Positions 25,650 through 34,715 of a DNA stretch of 64,000 nucleotides are shown here, in pieces (position 1 is the first letter of the stretch; each line of letters starts with the position of its first letter). Source of the stretch: an uncultured Selenomonadales bacterium (GTDB lineage: Bacteria; Bacillota; Negativicutes; Selenomonadales; Selenomonadaceae). A program made the position numbers and the translations under genes. The notes beneath the pieces are model-generated. The model was not told the DNA's origin. It ran no database searches and saw only the letters and a program-made list of their open reading frames with translations. The stretch is taken from the NCBI GenBank assembly GCA_937877565.1, contig CALFJB010000018.1:53981-117980 (forward strand), in the 5' to 3' direction.

Positions 25650-26092
25650 GGGTTAGTGGTTAGCTGTTAGTGGTTAGGGTAATGAATAGTCATAAAGATT
25701 TGATAGTTTGGCAAAAATCTATGAATTTGATTGTTGAAATTTATAGACTGGTTAAACTTTTGCCGAAAACTGAAACTTACGCACTTTCAGATCAAATGCG
25801 TCGCGCCGTTATTTCTATAGCGTCAAATATTGCGGAAGGAAAAGGGCGAGATTCGACTCGTGAATATATTCATTTTCTAAATGTGGCACGTGGCTCTTGT
25901 TTTGAACTGGATACTCAAATTAACGCCTGTGTTCTTGTTGAATATTTATCTGAAAAAGATGTGGCAACTTCATTTGAACTTTTAAACGAAGTTGGAAAAA
26001 TGTTAAATGCAATGATAAGTAAATTAAAGCTAAAGTTAGAAAGAGAGGGCAAAAATTCCTAACCCCTTTAGCCTAACCCCTAACCCCTAAAA
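25646..26092. mobile_element. Heptamer-bracketed S23 element inside the hydrogenase operon
   Basis: Left array 25646-25680: ATAGGGG, TTAGTGG, TTAGCTG, TTAGTGG, TTAGGGT. Right array 26058-26092: CCTAACC, CCTTTAG, CCTAACC, CCTAACC, CCTAAAA, the inverted form. Together they enclose one four-helix-bundle gene. The hyaA stop TAG lies in the first left heptamer and the S23 gene stop TAA lies in the first right heptamer. Mobility is inferred from position and from the ORF-less sibling at 24338; no transposase is present. Confidence 0.6.
25682..26062 (+). CDS. Four-helix-bundle protein, 23S rRNA intervening-sequence (S23) family
   Basis: 126 residues. Classical family sequence: HKDLIVWQKSMNLIVEIY, TYALSDQMRRAVISIASNIAEG and YIHFLNVARGSCFELDTQI. 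Members occur in 23S rRNA intervening sequences and as free genes, forming pentameric bundles of unknown role; the related Avd protein serves diversity-generating retroelements, but no reverse transcriptase or template repeat is near. The ATG at 25682 lies right after the left heptamer array, with no obvious Shine-Dalgarno; a GTG at 25670 inside the array is the alternative start. Confidence 0.85.
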   Translation: MNSHKDLIVWQKSMNLIVEIYRLVKLLPKTETYALSDQMRRAVISIASNIAEGKGRDSTREYIHFLNVARGSCFELDTQINACVLVEYLSEKDVATSFELLNEVGKMLNAMISKLKLKLEREGKNS

Positions 26093-26110
26093 CGAAGGAG
26101 GAATTTTTAA

Positions 26111-28006
26111 ATGGCACATGTTGTTGTAGATCCCATAACGAGGATCGAAGGACATCTGCGCGTTGAAGTTGAAGTAAATCCGGAAGGTAAAGTAACCGAC
26201 GCAATTTCTAGCGGTACGGCGTGGCGCGGTCTTGAATTAATTATGAAAGACAGAGACCCGCGTGACGCGTGGGCGTACATTCAGAGAATTTGCGGCGTAT
26301 GTACAACGGCGCATGCACTTTGCTCGGTACGTGCAGTTGAGGACGCACTCGGTATTTCAATTCCAACGAATGCAAATTATATCAGAAATATTATGGCGGC
26401 AACTTTGACGGTACAAGATCACTTGATACATTTTTATCATTTGCACGCGCTGGACTGGGTAAGCCCGGTTGAGGCGTTATCTGCCGACCCCGTCAAAACC
26501 GCCGAATTGCAGACGGCGTTAATAAATTCTTACCGTCTTGATTTGAAAGTTCCAACAGAAATTGCAACTGAAGCTTACCCGCATGATTTTCCTGCGGCAA
26601 CTTCAAAATATTTTGCAACGGTACAAAGCAAAGTTAAAGCTATCGTAGACAGCGGACAACTTGGAATTTTCGCCGCGCAATGGTGGGATCATCCCGATTA
26701 TAAAATTTTGCCGCCGGAAGTTCATCTTTTGGCAGTTGCACATTATCTTGAAATGTTAGATAAGCAACGCGAAATTGTTACTCCGCACGTAGTATTTGGC
26801 GGCAAGAATCCTCATCCTCATTACGTAGTTGGCGGCGTTCCCTGTGCAATTTCTTTGACTGACGGCAACGCGCCTGTTAATACTGCGCGACTTGCGATTG
26901 TTGACAGAGCAATTAATTTTGGGCGCGTGCTGATTAACAATTATTATCTGCCGGATTTAATTGCCATTGGCAACCTTTATGTTAAAGCCGGAAAAGTTGA
27001 CGGCGGCGGACTTTCCAAAAAGCGCGTAATGGCGTTTGGCGATTATCCTTTGACAGGTTACAAAGGCACTGCAAATGGCGGCGACGGCTACTTTAAAAAC
27101 TTGCTTATTCGTTCGCAGGGCGTTGTTGAAGATTTTGCTGACGGCGTCGATAAAGCTACTTTCTACGATTTGACTGCAGACGACTTGAAAGACGGTACAA
27201 CTGTTACTGAAGGCGTTGAGCATGGCTGGTATGAATACCCCGAACATAAAGATTTGCACCCGTGGGAAGGTGTCACAAAGCCTAAATATACCGGACCTAA
27301 AACGGGTACGCCTACAGTTTGGGAAACTTTGGACGAAAACGGCAAATACTCTTGGCTTAAAACTCCGAAATGGCGCGGCAAAGTTTGCGAAGTTGGACCT
27401 TTGGCAACTTACATTATCATTTACACGAAGTCTAAAAAAGGTTTACTCAATGACGCAACTTGGGCTGAAAAAATGATGCTTGATCAAATTGACGTTGTTA
27501 CAAAAGTTTTGGGCGTTGCTCCTGAAGTTTGGATGACTACAATGGTTGGGCGTACTGCTTGCCGTTGCCTTGCCGCACAGGTTGCCGCCGAAGTCAACAG
27601 ATTTTTCTTTGATAAACTGATTGAGAATCTTAAAACCGGCGATACTACCACAATGAACAATGAAAAATGGTATCCTGAAACTTGGCCTAAAGAATGTGTT
27701 GGCGTTGGCTTGTATGAAGCTCCGCGCGGCGGCTTGAGTCATTGGGTTGTTATCAAAGATGGCAAAATTGACAATTATCAATGCTTAGTACCGACAACAT
27801 GGAATGCTTGCCCGCGTGACGATACTGCAGGGCATGGCGCGTATGAATTGGCTATGATGGATACGAACGTTAAAGACTCTAACAAGCCGCTTGAAATTGC
27901 AAAAGTTATCCGTTCGTTCGATCCGTGCCTTGCTTGTGCTACTCACATTTACAACGCTAAAGGCGAAGAAATTAACGCATTTTCGACCGACCCCTACAGG
28001 AGGTGA
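26111..28006 (+). CDS. hyaB: [NiFe] hydrogenase large subunit
   Basis: 631 residues. The Ni-Fe site ligands are RICGVCTTAH (Cys 61 and 64) and, near the end, DPCLACATH (Cys ~606 and ~609). After His ~612 there are 19 residues that a maturation protease normally removes, so the enzyme should need a HyaD-type peptidase, which is not in the window. It travels with the Tat-exported small subunit. GAAGGAGG precedes the ATG. The gene is cotranscribed with the cytochrome b gene. Confidence 0.94.
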   Translation: MAHVVVDPITRIEGHLRVEVEVNPEGKVTDAISSGTAWRGLELIMKDRDPRDAWAYIQRICGVCTTAHALCSVRAVEDALGISIPTNANYIRNIMAATLTVQDHLIHFYHLHALDWVSPVEALSADPVKTAELQTALINSYRLDLKVPTEIATEAYPHDFPAATSKYFATVQSKVKAIVDSGQLGIFAAQWWDHPDYKILPPEVHLLAVAHYLEMLDKQREIVTPHVVFGGKNPHPHYVVGGVPCAISLTDGNAPVNTARLAIVDRAINFGRVLINNYYLPDLIAIGNLYVKAGKVDGGGLSKKRVMAFGDYPLTGYKGTANGGDGYFKNLLIRSQGVVEDFADGVDKATFYDLTADDLKDGTTVTEGVEHGWYEYPEHKDLHPWEGVTKPKYTGPKTGTPTVWETLDENGKYSWLKTPKWRGKVCEVGPLATYIIIYTKSKKGLLNDATWAEKMMLDQIDVVTKVLGVAPEVWMTTMVGRTACRCLAAQVAAEVNRFFFDKLIENLKTGDTTTMNNEKWYPETWPKECVGVGLYEAPRGGLSHWVVIKDGKIDNYQCLVPTTWNACPRDDTAGHGAYELAMMDTNVKDSNKPLEIAKVIRSFDPCLACATHIYNAKGEEINAFSTDPYRR

Positions 28007-28012
28007 GCCGCC

Positions 28013-28705
28013 GTGAAACCTTTCAAAGACGTTAAAGTAAAGGAGTATAAAGTTTTTAGTCCGTTCCTGCGAATTTTCCACTGGATTATGGTTGTATCAA
28101 TCGTTGTACTTTTTGTGACTGGACTTTTAATAACTAAGCCAATGAACGTTACGACGACCGAGCCGACTTACACAATTTTTTCAATGGATTTAATTCGTGA
28201 TATTCATTTCTTGTTTGCGTTTATTTTCTGCGCGTCATTTATCCTGCGAATTTACGGTTTTATTATCAACAAAGGCGACAGACTTTTCCCGCGTTTTTGG
28301 GAAGGGCATTTTTACCCGGAAACTGTTGAGGTTGCACTTCACTACATGTTGATAAAGCCGCACCATTCGCCGTTTTTGAGAAACCCGCTTGCAAGAGGTT
28401 CATACGCCGCACTTTACGCAATGGTTGTCATTGAAATTTTAACCGGCTTTGCTATGTACTGCATGGCTAATCCCAACGGTACAGGCGGTATGCTTTTCGG
28501 CTGGGTTAATATGATTGTTGGTAGCGAAATGATGGCTCATTATATTCATCATTATGTTGCGTGGGCGATTATCCTTTTTGCTATTGGGCATATGTACATG
28601 GTTTTTCGCGCAGATTTTATGGAAGGCGAAGGCGAAGTTTCCAGTATGTTCAGTGGCAAAAAATTTCTTCCACATACCCCAAAAGATGCTAACGAACTTG
28701 AATAA
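28013..28705 (+). CDS. hyaC: Hydrogenase cytochrome b subunit
   Basis: 230 residues with four main membrane helices. Haem-binding His candidates are in FLRIFHWIMVVS (~23), IRDIHFLFAF and HYIHHYVAWAIILFAIGHMYMVF. It belongs to the HupC/HyaC family, anchors the hydrogenase in the membrane and moves electrons to the quinone pool. GTG start 7 bases after hyaB; the Shine-Dalgarno AGGAGGTGA overlaps the hyaB stop. Confidence 0.92.
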   Translation: MKPFKDVKVKEYKVFSPFLRIFHWIMVVSIVVLFVTGLLITKPMNVTTTEPTYTIFSMDLIRDIHFLFAFIFCASFILRIYGFIINKGDRLFPRFWEGHFYPETVEVALHYMLIKPHHSPFLRNPLARGSYAALYAMVVIEILTGFAMYCMANPNGTGGMLFGWVNMIVGSEMMAHYIHHYVAWAIILFAIGHMYMVFRADFMEGEGEVSSMFSGKKFLPHTPKDANELE

Positions 28706-28730
28706 TTTTTTGGATTGAAAATTTTTTGTA

Positions 28731-28759
28731 GCTTCATCTTTACAGGTGGAGCGTTTTTT
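28731..28759 (+). terminator. Terminator of the hydrogenase operon
   Basis: GCTTCATC (28731-28738) pairs with GGTGGAGC (28745-28752) including G-U pairs, then GTTTTTT. Confidence 0.65.
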
Positions 28760-28810
28760 CTTTTAGTTAAATTTTCATTTTTTGAATCAACTTCATTTTT
28801 TAGTTTAAAT

Positions 28811-28966
28811 TTACTTTTCTTTGGCAGTCGCCCCAAAGAAAAGTAACAAAAGAAAATGCTTTAACGCCCGTCAGGGTTTCTTAAGGTGTAGAAATTCCAA
28901 GTAACCGTCTCCTCCAACTTTCCTGTAATTTCAAGTAAACGAAGTCTCTGAAACCGATGACGGGCG
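28811..28966 (+). repeat. Dispersed intergenic repeat copy
   Basis: A perfect 14-base inverted repeat TTACTTTTCTTTGG (28811-28824) / CCAAAGAAAAGTAA (28833-28846), then a module bounded by CGCCCGTCA (28865-28873) and TGACGGGCG (28958-28966). It fills most of the 28706-29012 gap; no gene is seen there. Confidence 0.75.
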
Positions 28967-29012
28967 ATTTTTTTAAGTGGTTATCGAATTTAATTAAATT
29001 GGAGGAATTTAA

Positions 29013-30680
29013 ATGTTAAGCGATGTTGAAATTGCACAACAGGCGAAAATTAAAAATATTACCGCCATTGCCGAAAAATTAAATCTTACTGCTGATGACT
29101 TAGAACTTTACGGCAAATACAAGGCGAAAATTTCTAAAGACGTTTGGGCGCGTGTCAAAGATAATCCCAACGGCAAATTAGTTTTAATGACGGCTATAAC
29201 TCCAACGCCCGCCGGTGAAGGCAAAACTACAACTTCGATTGGGCTTGCCGACGCTTTTAATAAACTTGGCAGAAAAGTTTGTGTTGCACTGCGCGAACCT
29301 TCACTTGGTCCTTGTTTTGGAATTAAAGGCGGTGCGGCAGGCGGCGGCTACGCTCAAGTTGTACCAATGGAAGATATTAACCTGCACTTCACGGGAGATT
29401 TTCACGCCATTACAACCGCCCACAATCTTTTGGCGGCAGTTTTGGACAATCATATTCATCACGGCAACGAATTAAAAATTGACGTGCGCCGCGTTGTCTG
29501 GAAACGTGTTTTAGATTTGAACGACCGCGCACTTAGAAATATTGTTGTGGGATTGGGCGGCAAGGCTAACGGCGTCCCGCGTGAAAGTGGCTTTGATATT
29601 ACTGTTGCCTCTGAAATGATGGCGATTCTTTGCCTTGCGAATGATTTTGAAGATTTAAAAGAAAAACTTGGAAAAATTATTGTAGCTTACAACTTCGACG
29701 GCGCACCAATTACCGCAAACGATTTAAAAGTTACGGGTTCGCTTGCGTTACTTTTCAAAGACGCTATTAAACCTAACTTAGTTCAAACTTTGGAAGGAAC
29801 GCCCGCTTTAATTCACGGCGGACCTTTCGCAAATATTGCGCATGGTTGCAACTCTGTACAGGCTACGAAATACGCGCTGAAACTTGCAGATATTGTTGTT
29901 ACAGAGGCTGGATTCGGCGCAGATTTAGGCGCAGAAAAGTTTTTGGATATTAAGTGCAGAAAAAGCGGCTTGAAACCTGATGCAGTGGTTATCGTTGCTA
30001 CAATTCGTGCTTTGAAAATGCATGGCGGCGTTGCCAAAGATAATCTTTCAACTCCGAATGTTGACGCCTTAAAAATTGGAATTGCTAACCTTGAAAAACA
30101 TATCGAAAATATTCAAGGTTTTGGACTACCGCCGGTAGTTGCGTTAAATGCTTTTCCAACTGACACTGACGAAGAAATTAAAGCGGTTGCCGAACTCTGC
30201 GCGAATAAAAATGTAAAATTTGCACAGTCGAAAGTTTTTGCAGAAGGCGGCGCGGGCGGTATTGAACTTGCAAAGGCGGTTGAATCTGTTTTTGATACTG
30301 AAACTAATTTTAAATTTACCTACGAAGACAACCAAACTATCAAGGAAAAAATTTCGGCGGTTGCGACAAAAATTTATGGCGCGGACGGCGTTAATTATCT
30401 TCCTGCCGCTGATAAACAAATTGCTGAAATTGAATCTTTGGGCTTTTCAAATTTGCCAATTTGCATTGCGAAGACTCAATATTCTTTGTCAGATGACGCG
30501 GCGAAATTGGGGCGTCCCCAAAATTTTACCGTTACAGTTAGGGAAGTAAAAATTTCTGCAGGTGCGGGATTTGTTGTAGTGTTACTTGGAAATATTTTAA
30601 CTATGCCGGGACTTCCAAAACGTCCTGCCGCCGAAAAAATCGATATTACTGCTGACGGTTTTATTACAGGTCTTTTCTAA
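29013..30680 (+). CDS. fhs: Formate-tetrahydrofolate ligase
   Basis: 555 residues, the usual length. [16 protein letters not shown] is the P-loop; [38 protein letters not shown] and [20 protein letters not shown] are family hallmarks. It makes 10-formyl-THF from formate, THF and ATP, feeding purine synthesis and one-carbon metabolism. TTGGAGG precedes the ATG. Confidence 0.96.
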   Translation: MLSDVEIAQQAKIKNITAIAEKLNLTADDLELYGKYKAKISKDVWARVKDNPNGKLVLMTAITPTPAGEGKTTTSIGLADAFNKLGRKVCVALREPSLGPCFGIKGGAAGGGYAQVVPMEDINLHFTGDFHAITTAHNLLAAVLDNHIHHGNELKIDVRRVVWKRVLDLNDRALRNIVVGLGGKANGVPRESGFDITVASEMMAILCLANDFEDLKEKLGKIIVAYNFDGAPITANDLKVTGSLALLFKDAIKPNLVQTLEGTPALIHGGPFANIAHGCNSVQATKYALKLADIVVTEAGFGADLGAEKFLDIKCRKSGLKPDAVVIVATIRALKMHGGVAKDNLSTPNVDALKIGIANLEKHIENIQGFGLPPVVALNAFPTDTDEEIKAVAELCANKNVKFAQSKVFAEGGAGGIELAKAVESVFDTETNFKFTYEDNQTIKEKISAVATKIYGADGVNYLPAADKQIAEIESLGFSNLPICIAKTQYSLSDDAAKLGRPQNFTVTVREVKISAGAGFVVVLLGNILTMPGLPKRPAAEKIDITADGFITGLF

Positions 30681-30701
30681 AATTTTTTCTTAAAAAACCA
30701 A

Positions 30702-30735
30702 AAACGTCTCCGAAATTTATCGAAGGCGTTTTTTA
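30702..30735 (+). terminator. Terminator of fhs
   Basis: AACGTCTCCG pairs with CGAAGGCGTT (one mismatch), followed by a T-tract. Confidence 0.65.
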
Positions 30736-30764
30736 TTGCTCAAAAATTTTCTTGATTCAAAAAT

Positions 30765-30793
30765 TTGACAGCTTTTATTAAATATGATAACTT
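30765..30793 (+). promoter_or_regulatory. Possible metK promoter
   Basis: TTGACA (30765-30770), 17 bases, TAACTT (30788-30793), 25 bases before the ATG. No SAM-responsive leader could fit in this gap. Confidence 0.45.
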
Positions 30794-30818
30794 TCAAAAA
30801 TCTAAAGGAGGTTTTTTT

Positions 30819-31982
30819 ATGGCAAAAACTTTATTTACATCTGAATCAGTAACTGAAGGACATCCAGATAAAGTTGCTGATAGAATTTCTGACAGCATTT
30901 TGGACGCAATTTTAGAAAAAGACCCGATGGGGCGCGTGGCTTGCGAAACTTTGGTAACTACCGGTCAAGTTCACGTTGTAGGCGAAATTTCTACCAGCTG
31001 CTATGTTGACATTGCAAAAATTATTCGTGAGGCAGTTAGAGAAATTGGTTATACAAATTCGGCTTACGGCTTTGACGCTGATACGGTCGGCGTTTTAGTT
31101 TCACTTGATGAACAATCGCCGGATATTGCGCAGGGCGTCAACAATGCCTTTGACGACGAAAACGAAATTGGCGCGGGAGATCAAGGTATGATGTTTGGTT
31201 ACGCTTGCAATGAAACGCCGGAATATATGCCGCTCCCAATTTCTTTGGCTCACAAACTTGCCTACAGATTAGCCGAAATTCGCAAGTCTACCAAAGAATT
31301 AAATTATCTTCGTCCCGACGGCAAAACTCAAGTAACCGTAATTTATGAAAACGGCAAGCCCGTTGCAGTCGATACGATTGTTATTTCTACGCAACACAAT
31401 CCCGACGTTACACTTGAGCAAATTAAAAAAGATATGATTGAATACGTTGTCAAGCCGATTGTTCCCGCCGAATTGTTGACGGCTGAAACTAAATATTTTG
31501 TAAATCCAACCGGCAAATTTGTAATTGGAGGACCTCAAGGCGATAGTGGCTTAACCGGCAGAAAAATTATCGTTGATACTTATGGTGGAGCCGGAAGACA
31601 CGGCGGCGGCGCGTTCAGCGGCAAAGACCCGACAAAAGTTGACAGGAGCGCGGCTTATGCGGCGCGTTACGTTGCTAAAAATATTGTAGCGGCAGGACTT
31701 GCCGACAAATGCGAAATTCAACTTTCATATGCTATTGGTGTAGCCGCGCCAATTTCTATTTCTGTTGAAACTTTTGGAACGGCTAAAGTTGACGAAGAAA
31801 TTATTTCAAAGCTCATAAAAGAAAATTTCGATCTTCGTCCGGCAGCTATAATTAAAAATTTGGATTTACGCCGTCCAATTTATAAAGCAACTTCAGCTTA
31901 TGGACATTTTGGCAGAGATAATTTTAGCTGGGAAAAACTTGACAAAGTTGAAATTCTGCGCGAAAAGGCAGGATTGAAATAA
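30819..31982 (+). CDS. metK: S-adenosylmethionine synthetase
   Basis: 387 residues. [52 protein letters not shown] and [19 protein letters not shown] are the diagnostic motifs. It makes SAM from methionine and ATP. A longer frame starts at 30765, but AAAGGAGG at ~30804-30811 and the near-universal [17 protein letters not shown] opening place the start at 30819. Confidence 0.97.
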   Translation: MAKTLFTSESVTEGHPDKVADRISDSILDAILEKDPMGRVACETLVTTGQVHVVGEISTSCYVDIAKIIREAVREIGYTNSAYGFDADTVGVLVSLDEQSPDIAQGVNNAFDDENEIGAGDQGMMFGYACNETPEYMPLPISLAHKLAYRLAEIRKSTKELNYLRPDGKTQVTVIYENGKPVAVDTIVISTQHNPDVTLEQIKKDMIEYVVKPIVPAELLTAETKYFVNPTGKFVIGGPQGDSGLTGRKIIVDTYGGAGRHGGGAFSGKDPTKVDRSAAYAARYVAKNIVAAGLADKCEIQLSYAIGVAAPISISVETFGTAKVDEEIISKLIKENFDLRPAAIIKNLDLRRPIYKATSAYGHFGRDNFSWEKLDKVEILREKAGLK

Positions 31983-32000
31983 TCGCTTTATAAAAATTTT

Positions 32001-32034
32001 TCTCATGGACTGAAAAGTCTGTGAGTTTTTTTAT
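32001..32034 (+). terminator. Terminator of metK
   Basis: CTCATGGACT, loop GAAA, AGTCTGTGAG, then a run of T's. Confidence 0.75.
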
Positions 32035-32116
32035 TTAACGAATATAGCTTTTGCGATATAATTTTCAAAAACTTTTATTTAAAATTTATGTGTCAAATAA
32101 TTTATTGGAGGATTTT

Positions 32117-32635
32117 ATGGAAAAAATTTTGATTGAAGGCGAACGTTTAAGACTTCGTCGCGCAGAAATGACAGATTTAAAATTTATTATGGAAATTCAG
32201 CACAAGCCGGAGAATATCCAATTTATTGTGCCGTTCGATGAAGATTTTCACACGGAAATTATAAACTCTGACAACTCACAAAATATGGACGTGATAATAG
32301 AAGAAATTGCAACCGGCGCAGCGGTCGGCTATTTTATGTTATGTGAGCTTGACAATTTAGGTGTTGAATGGCGGCATGTTATCGTTGACAAAAAAGGCGT
32401 CGGCTACGGGCGTGAAGGTTTAAAACTTTTAATGCAGTGGAGTTTTGAAGTTAAAAAATTTCATCGCGGTTGGCTTGATTGTAAACCTTACAATGAACGT
32501 GCCTTGCATTTATATGAAAGTTGCGGCTTAAAACGTGAAGGAATTTGCAGAGAGTGCATTTGCGTCAATGGCGTCTACGAAGATTTAGTTGTGCTTAGTA
32601 TTTTGGACAGAGAATATTTTCAGCTGAAAAAATAA
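32117..32635 (+). CDS. GNAT-family N-acetyltransferase
   Basis: 172 residues of the RimJ/RimL-like GNAT group: LIEGERLRLRRAEMTDLKFIMEI at the start, a VGYFML strand, the acetyl-CoA loop region GVGYGREGLKLLMQWSF and NERALHLYESCGLKREGI near the end. The acceptor is unknown. GGAGG 7 bases before the ATG at 32117 overrides the longer frame from 32051. Confidence 0.85.
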   Translation: MEKILIEGERLRLRRAEMTDLKFIMEIQHKPENIQFIVPFDEDFHTEIINSDNSQNMDVIIEEIATGAAVGYFMLCELDNLGVEWRHVIVDKKGVGYGREGLKLLMQWSFEVKKFHRGWLDCKPYNERALHLYESCGLKREGICRECICVNGVYEDLVVLSILDREYFQLKK

Positions 32636-32670
32636 TTTCTTCGATTAAACTTTTTTTATTTGTTGTAAAT

Positions 32671-32821
32671 GTACTTTCTTTGCTGCGCCCAAAGAAAGTA
32701 CCAAAGAAAGGGCGTCTATGGCGCGTCAGGTTTTCTAGGGCAAACGTATTCCCACTTCGATTATCTATCCTAGTACTTAGTATTCATAGTCTTCCCCTCT
32801 ATCTGAAAACTATGACGCGCC
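32671..32821 (+). repeat. Dispersed intergenic repeat copy
   Basis: Perfect 12-base arms GTACTTTCTTTG (32671-32682) / CAAAGAAAGTAC (32690-32701), then a module bounded by GGCGCGTCA (32720-32728) and TGACGCGCC (32813-32821). A further TATGACGCGTC follows near 32860. It occupies the 32636-32988 gap; no gene seen. Confidence 0.8.
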
Positions 32822-32929
32822 TACACTAGTCTATAGCCTTTATCCACTCGTCTCTAAAATATGACGCGTCTAATCTTTCAGTTGCGTATTATGTATTTCA
32901 TAATTTAAATTTTCATTTTTGTGAAACTA

Positions 32930-32968
32930 AAAAGGACTAGAGAAAACTCCCTAGCCCATTTTTTAGTT
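32930..32968 (-). terminator. Terminator of the flavodoxin gene
   Basis: On the minus strand GGGCTAGGG pairs with CTCTAGTCC (two G-U pairs), followed by TTTTTAG. Confidence 0.6.
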
Positions 32969-32988
32969 TTAATATATTCAGTTTTGAA

Positions 32989-33417
32989 TTAAGCTTCTTT
33001 AGCTAATTCCTTCGCAAATTTTTCGCAGTTTGCAATAGCTTCTTCGTCAGGAGCATTTTCAGCAATAACAGTACCAACGAGTTTTGCGCCTGCATCTTTG
33101 GTACGATCTGCCCACGCTTCCATCCACGCGCCGCCGCCCCAACCATAGGAGCCGAAAAGTAAAACCGGCACGCCGTCAATTTTGCTTTCAGCGTCTGCAA
33201 AGAAAGGCTCAAATGAATCTTCTTCCAAAACTTCGTCGCCCATCGCAGGACAACCAAATGCAAACGCCGTATAATTTGCCATTTCATCAGCGTTAAAATC
33301 ATCTACTTGAAAAAGGTCAACATCAACACCGGCTGATTTTATAGCGTCAACAACCGCGTGAGCCATAGCCTCCGAATTTCCTGTTCCCGACCAGTAAACG
33401 ACAGCAATTTTACTCAT
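32989..33417 (-). CDS. Flavodoxin
   Basis: 142 residues. The phosphate-binding loop YWSGTGNSEAMA (~9-20), the FMN-stacking segments GCPAMGDEVLEE and LLFGSYGWGGGAWMEAW are all present; length is typical of short-chain clostridial flavodoxins. It is an electron carrier that can replace ferredoxin, and it is monocistronic. TTGGAGGG precedes the ATG. Confidence 0.93.
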   Translation of the reverse strand: MSKIAVVYWSGTGNSEAMAHAVVDAIKSAGVDVDLFQVDDFNADEMANYTAFAFGCPAMGDEVLEEDSFEPFFADAESKIDGVPVLLFGSYGWGGGAWMEAWADRTKDAGAKLVGTVIAENAPDEEAIANCEKFAKELAKEA

Positions 33418-33493
33418 TTATAAAATCCCTCCAAACTGATTTATGCTAATATTATCACAGGGATTTAAAAGCGTCAAGTTATATTAAAATTTT

Positions 33494-33940
33494 TTAAACG
33501 TCTCTGTAAGTTTCACGTTCAATTATTAAGCGTATGGCATTTTCTGTTACACCAAATTTACGAGCTAATGCATTTTGTCCAAATTCTTTATCACCGCGTT
33601 TATAATTTTCACGAATATAACGCACGTCTTCAGGCGTCAATTTACGACATTTTACATTAGGTTGATGATAATCCCGCAATCCAAGTCTAATTGCGTGAAG
33701 TGTGTTTTCTTTTTGGTCAACCCATTCCAAATTGTCAGTGCGGTTATTCCATTTATTACCGTCTTTGTGATTAACTACAGGTTGATTTTCGGGATTCGGA
33801 ATAAACGCCTGTGCTACCAGTCTATGAACTTTATAGAGTTTTTCAACGCCGTTTTTGTGCAAATGCGCCGTCTGATAGCTTGAGTATTTTTCCGCAATCT
33901 TGAAAATTTTTATCTTGCCATTGCGAATACTTCTGCCCAT
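33494..33940 (-). CDS. HNH endonuclease, apparently missing its NUMOD4 N-terminus
   Basis: 148 residues. The HNH core is YKVHRLVAQAFIPNPENQP with VNHKDGNKWNNRTDNLEWV, then KENTLHAIRLGL and a C-terminal helix-turn-helix-like segment (EDVRYIRENY...FGQNALARKFGVTENAIRLI). Relatives usually begin with a NUMOD4 stretch (YEVSNxGRVRS); here the frame opens at NMGRSIRNGK with a TAA four codons upstream and no Shine-Dalgarno. It may be a truncated homing-type nuclease. A promoter TTGACC-N17-TAAATT lies upstream. Confidence 0.75.
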   Translation of the reverse strand: MGRSIRNGKIKIFKIAEKYSSYQTAHLHKNGVEKLYKVHRLVAQAFIPNPENQPVVNHKDGNKWNNRTDNLEWVDQKENTLHAIRLGLRDYHQPNVKCRKLTPEDVRYIRENYKRGDKEFGQNALARKFGVTENAIRLIIERETYRDV

Positions 33941-34012
33941 ATTGCGGACTTAAACGATTAAAATAATTGTGGCTCGTTTCCGAGTGTGTTAGTTTATTTT
34001 CTTAGCGTTAAT

Positions 34013-34041
34013 AATTTATCACATTTGGCAATACGGGTCAA
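34013..34041 (-). promoter_or_regulatory. Promoter upstream of the HNH gene
   Basis: Read leftwards: TTGACC (34036-34041), 17 bases, TAAATT (34013-34018). The leader of ~65 nt carries a small CTCGGAAACGAG hairpin. Confidence 0.5.
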
Positions 34042-34079
34042 CTTTTTTTGTTAAATTGGAAATTATTTTTGGCAATAAA

Positions 34080-34104
34080 AAAATCCCGCCGCTTGACGGG
34101 ATTT
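34080..34104 (-). terminator. Terminator of the flavodoxin/DUF4405 operon
   Basis: AATCCCG/CGGGATT stem with seven T's on the minus strand. Confidence 0.75.
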
Positions 34105-34714
34105 AATTTTTTATCTTGTATCCTACACAAGAAAACAGAATCAGTATCGCTAAAAAATCTGCAATGACGAACGCTACATTTTCGCTGAAGTCCAAAAATA
34201 CAAATTCGCTTTTCAAAAACATATAATCTAAAAGTTTTCGATTTATGAAGGCGTAAATTCCATAAATTGAAACTGCGCCCGCCAAAATTTTTAGCGGCGT
34301 CACGGATTTTATTTTCAGTTGCGTTTTCAAAAATTTAAAGTGAAATCCCAAATGTACTGCCACTAAAATAAACAGCCAATACGAAACTGCAAGATGAATC
34401 AGCCGCGCCGTTCCTATTCCTTCGTAAAAATCAAATACAAACAGATAATTTGACAGCAACACACCGCTTGCCGTTTGCAAAATCATCAGTATCAGTATCA
34501 AAAAATTTACAGCTACTGTTAAAATTCTGTCTCTGTTAAATTTTCCTGACGTTAAAGATTTGTACCAATTTCTGTTTAAAATTTGATGAAGTACGAACAG
34601 GGCGAACATTGCCACGCCCAAAACTTCGTGCGGCTTTTCGCCAATCAGTGAATACGGCATCAGTATTAACAAAACTGCCAACATCAAAAAATCTGCAAAA
34701 ATTTTTAGTTTCAT
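34103..34714 (-). CDS. DUF4405-type membrane protein
   Basis: 203 residues with about six hydrophobic helices. His residues in VLHQILNRNWY, RLIHLAVSYW and VAVHLGFHFKFL lie at helix ends like cytochrome b haem ligands; the pattern fits DUF4405. A membrane electron-transfer role beside three flavodoxins is inferred. Last gene of the operon; its ATG follows the flavodoxin lipoprotein stop by one base. Confidence 0.7.
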   Translation of the reverse strand: MKLKIFADFLMLAVLLILMPYSLIGEKPHEVLGVAMFALFVLHQILNRNWYKSLTSGKFNRDRILTVAVNFLILILMILQTASGVLLSNYLFVFDFYEGIGTARLIHLAVSYWLFILVAVHLGFHFKFLKTQLKIKSVTPLKILAGAVSIYGIYAFINRKLLDYMFLKSEFVFLDFSENVAFVIADFLAILILFSCVGYKIKN

Positions 34715-34715
34715 T

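Noticed and set aside
25646..26092. Diversity-generating retroelement (Avd-like four-helix protein)
   Set aside because: No reverse transcriptase, template repeat or variable repeat nearby; the sequence fits the S23 family.
30681..30818. Possible SAM riboswitch before metK, metY or metNIQ
   Set aside because: The gaps are short or lack the conserved S-box core; none of the three upstream regions showed it.
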